Source of the DNA: a virus
Virus record (IMG/VR): IMGVR_UViG_3300033156_000310
Span: 1-26,329 of that record
Length of the DNA: 26,329 nucleotides
Direction: 5' to 3' (one strand)
Positions 21,860 through 26,329 of this stretch are shown piece after piece (position 1 is the stretch's first letter; each line of letters opens with the position of its first letter). Under the pieces are notes generated by a model that saw only the letters and a program-made list of their open reading frames with translations, was not told the DNA's origin and did no database searches. A program made the position numbers and the translations under genes.

Positions 21860-22627
21860 TTAAATTGCTGTATGTTCATGAAAGTCATATCCAATAGCTA
21901 TATCTATAACTCCTCCAGAAGTATTCGTAACTTTTACTGTATAATTCTTATTATGGTCAAACCACCAGTATGCTCCCGTGGTTTCTCCTCCAACAGCTGA
22001 AAACTTTCCTGCTGCTCCGAGTAAAGCACATTCCAATTCAGTTCCATCAGCACCAATAGTCGGGTCTCTAAAAAAAGTTGCATCTGGACTTGCATCAGTT
22101 TCACGATTTAAACAACGAGGAATTACAGTAGTTCCATCACCCGTTATAGTTGGAGTTTCATAAAGGAAAAGATTTGCTTTCCCTGAAGTCATTATTCCAA
22201 TATTCCCATGAGGAGTTTTATCTCCTGCTTTTATAAGAAAATAAACAGAATTAGTATCAGCAATAGCTGACCAACAATAATTAGCATAAAACTCTTTAGA
22301 TTCTTTGATTCTATGATGAACGGCTCTTGCAACCACTAAAGCATCACAACAAACAGATGCACCAACAATATCTATCTGACCATGTCTATCGTCATCTACT
22401 AACATTCTTCTTCCATTCCCTGCTGCATCTCTAAATCCTCTGGTATGCAATCTTCCAGCTGAATCAACAATAACATAACGAACTGTTCCGCTTCCATCTA
22501 TATCAGAATTTCCTTTTAATACAATTTCACTTTCACCATCGTCATTAACTTTTATTACAATATATTTGCCATCAGATGTCCGTCCAACGATTATTTGTTT
22601 ATTAGTATTTTCAATTTCTTCTGCCAT
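21860..22627 (-). CDS. Virion-type structural protein
   Basis: 255 residues. N-terminal half: IIVGRTSDGKYIVIKVNDDGESEIVLKG and VRYVIVDSAGRLHTRGF; middle: VARAVHHRIKESKEFYANYCW, then ANLFLYETPTITGDGTTVIP, CLNRETDASPDATFFRDPTI, and YTVKVTNTSGGVIDIAIGYDFHEH at the end. This is the plan of a widespread phage virion protein with an HHxIHExxxY-type segment and a closing strand near YxWxxH. Beta-rich, no catalytic motif. Its head-module location suggests a capsid fibre or adaptor. The precise role is not known. Confidence 0.72.
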   Translation of the reverse strand: MAEEIENTNKQIIVGRTSDGKYIVIKVNDDGESEIVLKGNSDIDGSGTVRYVIVDSAGRLHTRGFRDAAGNGRRMLVDDDRHGQIDIVGASVCCDALVVARAVHHRIKESKEFYANYCWSAIADTNSVYFLIKAGDKTPHGNIGIMTSGKANLFLYETPTITGDGTTVIPRCLNRETDASPDATFFRDPTIGADGTELECALLGAAGKFSAVGGETTGAYWWFDHNKNYTVKVTNTSGGVIDIAIGYDFHEHTAI

Positions 22628-22841
22628 TGTTATTCATTAGCCAATTAAACACTTCTAGCTTAATTTCTAACTTTATTACTTCGTCTTTGTGTCCTTTTCT
22701 TTCATTCTCTAAAAAAAGAGCATGAATTCGTTTTTGTTCATGTCGTATTTCTTTCACAGATCTTAATTCTCTTTTGATTTTCCGATTAGTTCTATATCTG
22801 CTTAAAATAGTTCTTGGAAGTTGTATTAATCTTTTTATCAT
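22611..22841 (-). CDS. Small basic coiled-coil protein
   Basis: 76 residues, strongly basic at the N-terminus (MIKRLIQLPRTILSRYRTNR) followed by a heptad-like helix (RELRSVKEIRHEQKRIHALFL). No recognised family. Overlaps the preceding gene by 4 nt (ATGA) and the following one by 17 nt, so it is co-translated. Could bind nucleic acid or bridge virion proteins; not determinable. Confidence 0.6.
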   Translation of the reverse strand: MIKRLIQLPRTILSRYRTNRKIKRELRSVKEIRHEQKRIHALFLENERKGHKDEVIKLEIKLEVFNWLMNNNGRRN

Positions 22842-23134
22842 TCTTTTATCATTAATTTAATATTAAAATCTTCATCAACTGTTGAATTACTAATTGCAAG
22901 TGTGCAAATTCCAAGTACAGGTAATTCTAACAACTCGTTTAACTTGCCAATCACATTAGTTCGAGTTAATATTACGTCATCGTCACTATCCGTAATTGTA
23001 AAATCAAACACTGTCGATGAAGAAGATGATTTAATAAAGATATGTTTAATATAACCGCCTGGAATATACAAAGTGTTTCCACACCATTCACCAGAGTCAA
23101 TTTCAATTGTTTCGCGATATGTATAGAATAACAT
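22838..23134 (-). CDS. Small virion-type protein
   Basis: 98 residues, beta-rich. YRETIEIDSGEWCGN, GGYIKHIFIKSSSSSTVFDF, ITDSDDDVILTR, then LPVLGICTLAISNSTVDEDF. The pattern of a short phage structural protein (a GGLLxQIxIxP...T.YDFxIxDxDxxxI) seen in head/tail modules. No enzyme residues. Coupled to the neighbouring basic protein by ATGA. Confidence is moderate in structural nature, low in exact function. Confidence 0.6.
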   Translation of the reverse strand: MLFYTYRETIEIDSGEWCGNTLYIPGGYIKHIFIKSSSSSTVFDFTITDSDDDVILTRTNVIGKLNELLELPVLGICTLAISNSTVDEDFNIKLMIKE

Positions 23135-23135
23135 A

Positions 23136-23429
23136 TTAGTAGATAGTTAATGGAAAAAACACATCGTCATGATTTGAATAATTTTTATATCCTATCTTTT
23201 TCATTTGTTCAATATGCTCTGGATAAACTGCAATATAGCCTTCTACTTTATTATGACCACAACAACACTCAAGAGTTTTAATTTTCATCTTCCATAATTT
23301 TTTAATTTCATCTAATATGCAATTATCAATATTGCATAACTTATATTTACCTGTAGAATATTTCCAGAACGTTTTAAGCACTGTGCTATTTGAATAACTT
23401 CCCATTTCTACATTTTGACATTTACACAT
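23136..23429 (-). CDS. Cys-rich conserved phage protein
   Basis: 97 residues. MCKCQNVEMGSYSNST at the start, then CNIDNCILDEIKKLWKMKIKTLECCCGHNKVEGYIAVYPEHIEQMKKIGYKNY. The CCCGHNK motif with the preceding CxC pattern is a recurrent small phage protein (I recognise the layout, not the role). Likely binds a metal by the Cys and His residues. Sits one base before the exonuclease gene's stop in transcription order. Confidence 0.6.
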   Translation of the reverse strand: MCKCQNVEMGSYSNSTVLKTFWKYSTGKYKLCNIDNCILDEIKKLWKMKIKTLECCCGHNKVEGYIAVYPEHIEQMKKIGYKNYSNHDDVFFPLTIY

Positions 23430-23430
23430 G

Positions 23431-23961
23431 TTATATGTTAATTAATTCTTCGTAACATTTCTTTGTTGCGCGAGCATCACCCAACGCAGAATGAGCATCC
23501 TCAAATTCAATCCCAAAGAAATGTCGATATAGTTCTGTTAATTTAGGCCATTTCCCAAATATTTTCCTGCTTTTCTGCATAGTGCAAAATCTTTTGTCTT
23601 TATGCAACGCATTAACAATCTCTTCTTTATCAATTCCAAATCTTAATAGATTTGCTTTTATGATCGAAATGTCAAAGTAAATATTATGGCCAACTAACTT
23701 CTCTGCTTTCTTTGCAGCTTCTAAAAACTCAGTTAAAATTTCTTTCCCATCTCTACCCTCTTTCATTGCTCTTTCTTGATTAATGCTGTGAATGTCAGCT
23801 ACTTTTTCAGGTATCATCCAACCATCTGGTTTAATAATATAACAATGTTCTTTGTCATTAATCCAAGCAATCTGGACAATATAAGGAAATCTATCATAGT
23901 CTGTTTCCCAATTTGCTCCATTTGGAATTAATCCTGTCGTCTCGACATCAAAAGTCAACAT
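23431..23961 (-). CDS. DnaQ-like 3'-5' exonuclease (DEDDh)
   Basis: 176 residues. ExoI motif FDVETTGL (Asp5, Glu7), ExoII HNIYFDISII with Asp, and ExoIII HSALGDARAT with His and Asp: all four catalytic acids and the His of the DEDDh group. Such enzymes trim DNA or RNA 3' ends. The start at 23961 is fixed by a perfect AAGGAGG at 23972-23978, ten bases upstream and within the previous gene. The best ribosome site in the window. A role in phage replication or host nucleic-acid decay is inferred. Confidence 0.92.
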   Translation of the reverse strand: MLTFDVETTGLIPNGANWETDYDRFPYIVQIAWINDKEHCYIIKPDGWMIPEKVADIHSINQERAMKEGRDGKEILTEFLEAAKKAEKLVGHNIYFDISIIKANLLRFGIDKEEIVNALHKDKRFCTMQKSRKIFGKWPKLTELYRHFFGIEFEDAHSALGDARATKKCYEELINI

Positions 23962-24182
23962 ACTTTATGTCCCTCCTTATCCCACGAGATCCGTAGATTC
24001 TCCTTCCCCCATTTATCATATCCTATGCCGAAATGTTCTGCAATCCATTCGAATAATGCAGACATTGTTTCTTTGTCAGTATCCCTGTCTTCAATAACTT
24101 CTTTTTGTGTTTCAAAAACTCCCTCCTTAACTTCCTCGTCCCATGAGAGAATGTAACCATTAGTTATTCTGTCAATTTTCAT
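23955..24182 (-). CDS. Small hypothetical phage protein
   Basis: 75 residues, acidic. MKIDRITNGYILSWDEE, then VIEDRDTDKETMSALFEWIAEHFGI and YDKWGKENLRISWDKEGH. Resembles small phage proteins of the form MKIxKIxNGYIVxxxx with an acidic helix and a Y-W-K-x-N-L end. Overlaps the next gene by 7 nt and contains its ribosome site. No known function. Confidence 0.6.
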   Translation of the reverse strand: MKIDRITNGYILSWDEEVKEGVFETQKEVIEDRDTDKETMSALFEWIAEHFGIGYDKWGKENLRISWDKEGHKVC

Positions 24183-24337
24183 AATATCTCATCAATAATA
24201 AAATCTGCCATGTCGTCATTCGTCCATTCTTCCAACATATCTATCTCTTCACTATTCTTATCAGGTTGCTTACAATTCCGTATATATTTCTCAAATCCCC
24301 ATTCATCTAATAATTTTTTTATTTCAGATTTAGTCAT
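24179..24337 (-). CDS. Small hypothetical protein
   Basis: 52 residues from the ATG at 24337; a longer frame starting at 24361 would read through the tRNA and is rejected. Acidic: MTKSEIKKLLDEWGFEKYI, CKQPDKNSEEIDMLEEWTNDDMADFIIDEIL. No family recognised. Begins two bases after the tRNA 3' end and overlaps the next start by 4 nt. No ribosome site is evident. Confidence 0.5.
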   Translation of the reverse strand: MTKSEIKKLLDEWGFEKYIRNCKQPDKNSEEIDMLEEWTNDDMADFIIDEIL

Positions 24338-24338
24338 A

Positions 24339-24411
24339 CAGGAAGGAGGTGAATCGAACACCTGACTCTGGTTTTGGAGACCAGTGTTTTACCTTGCTAA
24401 ACTACCGACCT
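24339..24411 (-). tRNA. tRNA-Trp (anticodon CCA)
   Basis: Cloverleaf on the minus strand: acceptor AGGTCGG/CCTTCCT, D-arm GTTT/AAAC with loop AGCAAGGTA, anticodon arm CTGGT-CTCCAAA-ACCAG (anticodon CCA, Trp), 4-base variable loop, T-arm AGGTG-TTCGATT-CACCT. Positions 4 and 5 of the acceptor face U, giving two mismatches. No CCA is encoded. The first ten bases overlap the end and stop codon of the portal gene. Not all phage tRNAs are this compact. Confidence 0.85.
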
Positions 24412-25859
24412 AAACTTTTTTCTGCAAAAGCACGACCATATGCTTCAAACTTTTCTGTAAAATACGGATCGTCTTTTAGTTTGATTGCTTTTTTAATTAA
24501 TTCTGTTTTTAACTCCTTTGACACTTTAACAGCAGGTTTTTTTAATTTGTCAAATGTTTCTTTCTTACCCGACTCAAAAGCTTTCAAAGCCATTTCTGCA
24601 GGATCCATTCGAGTTTCTAATCCTAAATACTCTGCAACAGAATTAGCTAAAGTTGATACATATTCAGAAGACAATAAACTAGGATCTTTTGTTACTAAGT
24701 TTTTAAATATTTCAAGTAGGTAGTTCTTTTGAGCACTGTGCAACGGTTGAAGCTTAATCTTCGGATAACTACCATTTTTGAAATTCCAATCTATCAATGG
24801 AGCAACAGCCCATTCATTCAAAGTATCCTCCATTGTTCTCATTACAGTCTGGAGCATCATAACAATAAATTCATTTTGCTGGCTAACACCGCTTCCATAA
24901 GTGTATGCATATTTAGATTTTGTCCCCGTTTGAATCGCTTGCGCGAGTGTTGATAATACAATTTGAGTATCATGATGTTCAATTAAACTTAATACATCAT
25001 AACCACTGCTTGCACGATCAATTTCTAAATCAAATCCAGTCGGCAAAGTTACTCTCGTATTTGCTCCAATATTATCTACAGCAGATTCAGCAGCAACTAC
25101 TTCACCGCTGCTCATTGGCTTATTTAGCTTAAGCATTTTTACTCCAATAGCATCAACTTCTGCTTTTTTATGAGCCAGATAATAAAGTTTATGTTTCTTA
25201 TCATAGTGATACCAAGCCGTTTTTAAAATTGACTCTCCATAAAAAGGATGTCTCTCTTTCTGGAAAGTATAAAGAACTATTTTTTCTGGTGGAATATCAA
25301 TATCAACTGTCCTAGTTCCGAATGTAGCTGTTTGATGAACACCTTTAAATCCTCCGTGCTCATCAGCTCTAATCGAAATAGTAGAAGCATCTCGTTGAGC
25401 TAATTTTTTCCATCCAATTTTTCCTTTGTATTTTCCTTCTTTAATTATATGGGGAACTTTTTCATACACACGAAATCCTTCGAAAATAGCTCTGGTCATA
25501 TCAGCAATAATAAAAGAAAGAGGAGTAGACATTCCCCCTTCCTTTTGTGTTTTTAAAAAAACAGTTTCGATAAAATCTCTTTCTCCTTTATCATTTTTGC
25601 CAGGAAGAATTTTAATCGGAGTAGATTGAATTGGCATAGCAAACAGTCTGGTAATTGCACGGATCGTACCATCATTTTCCTGCATTGAAATATAAGAACC
25701 AATAGAACGAGAATCAGGATTTTCTTCCTCATTATAAGTACCAATGACAGTATCAGATCTTAAACCCAATTCATTCATTAATTGAGGCACTGTCAATTTT
25801 GGGGAGTCGTTAGAAATTTTTTTCTTTTTGAATCCCGTTAAAAAAGAATAGAAAGACAT
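24402..25859 (-). CDS. Portal protein, Mu gp29-like (DUF935 group)
   Basis: 485 residues. After a short basic N-terminus: SIGSYISMQENDGTIRAITRLFAMPI, IFEGFRVYEKVPHI, KIGWKKLAQRDASTI, the YGESILKTAWYHYDKKHKLYYLAHKKAE segment and a long C-terminal part with ALAQAIQTGTKSKYAYTYGSG and NEFIVMMLQTVMRTMEDTLNEW. This is the phage Mu gp29-type portal that forms the DNA channel at the capsid vertex. The stop codon overlaps the tRNA gene. The terminase is not in the window and is expected beyond the right edge. Confidence 0.87.
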   Translation of the reverse strand: MSFYSFLTGFKKKKISNDSPKLTVPQLMNELGLRSDTVIGTYNEEENPDSRSIGSYISMQENDGTIRAITRLFAMPIQSTPIKILPGKNDKGERDFIETVFLKTQKEGGMSTPLSFIIADMTRAIFEGFRVYEKVPHIIKEGKYKGKIGWKKLAQRDASTISIRADEHGGFKGVHQTATFGTRTVDIDIPPEKIVLYTFQKERHPFYGESILKTAWYHYDKKHKLYYLAHKKAEVDAIGVKMLKLNKPMSSGEVVAAESAVDNIGANTRVTLPTGFDLEIDRASSGYDVLSLIEHHDTQIVLSTLAQAIQTGTKSKYAYTYGSGVSQQNEFIVMMLQTVMRTMEDTLNEWAVAPLIDWNFKNGSYPKIKLQPLHSAQKNYLLEIFKNLVTKDPSLLSSEYVSTLANSVAEYLGLETRMDPAEMALKAFESGKKETFDKLKKPAVKVSKELKTELIKKAIKLKDDPYFTEKFEAYGRAFAEKSLGR

Positions 25860-25880
25860 AGAGTAAGATTAATTATTTTT

Positions 25881-25909
25881 ATTATAACACTAAAAGTAAA
25901 CTTCGTAAA
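25881..25909 (-). promoter_or_regulatory. Sigma70-like promoter of the portal gene
   Basis: TTTACG (25904-25909), 17-bp spacer, TATAAT (25881-25886) on the minus strand, 22 bp before the portal ATG. Optimal spacing and a perfect -10 make it credible despite the AT-rich setting. Confidence 0.55.
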
Positions 25910-26076
25910 ATATTACTATATTTTTAATTTTTTTTAAAAAGTTTTTAAATGTAGTTTGAATGTAGATTTGATTTATTTTTATGTTTTTTATTTTACATAT
26001 TTTGCTATATTGTTTGTATGATATTTTTAATATTTATTTTATATTACTGAAAAAAATTTTTAATACATTCTTTACC

Positions 26077-26311
26077 TTACTTATTTACCTTACATATATT
26101 ACTATATTACTTTATTAAAAATTATTTTACATATAATACTATATTACTTATTTGAAAAATATTTTTAATAAATCTTTTACCTATTTACTTTATCTTACCT
26201 TACATATATTACTATATTACCTTTATTATATTTATTTTTAATAATTTTTTTACCTTATTTTCTTTACTTATTTACCTTACATATATTACTATATTACTTT
26301 ATTAAAAATTA
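26077..26311. repeat. AT-rich direct repeats in a gene-free stretch
   Basis: From 25910 to 26329 I see no gene. A 24-bp unit (starting ACCTTACATATA, ending ACTATATTAC) occurs exactly at 26087-26110, 26197-26220 and 26274-26297, with a degenerate copy around 26127-26147. The first and last copies extend to a 48-bp perfect match (26077-26124 and 26264-26311). The region is composed almost only of A and T with GTAA/TTAC words. A replication origin, packaging region or transcription-control zone are all possible. Confidence 0.75.
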
Positions 26312-26329
26312 CTTTTGATATATTTGAGA

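Noticed and set aside
26077-26311. CRISPR array
   Set aside because: Repeat copies are irregularly spaced, spacers are the same AT-rich sequence, and no cas gene is present.
1-26329. Recoded TGA or TAG stops
   Set aside because: Genes end at TAA, TGA and TAG at family-typical lengths, with no internal stops in the conserved genes apart from the explained frameshift and introns.

Overview
The window is a stretch of a tailed double-stranded DNA phage or prophage (Caudoviricetes-like). All supported protein genes lie on the minus strand, so transcription runs from high to low coordinates. The DNA is very AT-rich. The standard genetic code is used. Several genes have good Shine-Dalgarno sequences (the exonuclease, the GT genes at 662-1922, the 109-residue gene), while many others have only an A-rich lead-in or overlap the preceding stop. 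I see no integrase, terminase or host gene, and the host lineage cannot be fixed from this sequence.

In transcription order, the right end (25860-26329) is an AT-rich non-coding stretch with long direct repeats and a sigma70-type promoter pointing at a Mu gp29-like portal gene. A tRNA-Trp gene overlaps the portal stop. Small phage genes follow: a DEDDh exonuclease, a Cys-rich protein, two virion-type proteins and tiny zinc-ribbon or hypothetical genes. Next is a small regulatory block (20194-21860) with two winged-helix proteins (one frameshifted), iteron-like repeats, twin palindromes, a long hairpin and a promoter. The head module comes next: a 903-residue protease/scaffold polyprotein, a DUF2190-type capsid accessory protein, and a Mu gpT-like major capsid protein.

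The major capsid gene carries two homologous group I introns at its 3' end, separated by an exon of only 15 nt. Just downstream are a structured RNA region, an HNH homing endonuclease that has lost its catalytic end, and an intact IS605-family TnpB with its own near-consensus, apparently leaderless promoter. This is a nest of selfish elements around the capsid gene.

The left half (about 662-13348) is dominated by surface-sugar genes interleaved with small virion genes: eight GT-A/GT2-type glycosyltransferases (one fused to a methyltransferase), a CgeB-like GT-B transferase, a UDP-GlcNAc 2-epimerase (WecB-like), a DUF2061-cytidylyltransferase fusion, a DUF115-like protein and a separate methyltransferase. 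This looks like a phage-encoded pathway for making or altering a glycan, on the virion or on the host surface. A second HNH endonuclease sits inside this cluster. The left edge cuts a protein made of 51-residue repeats.
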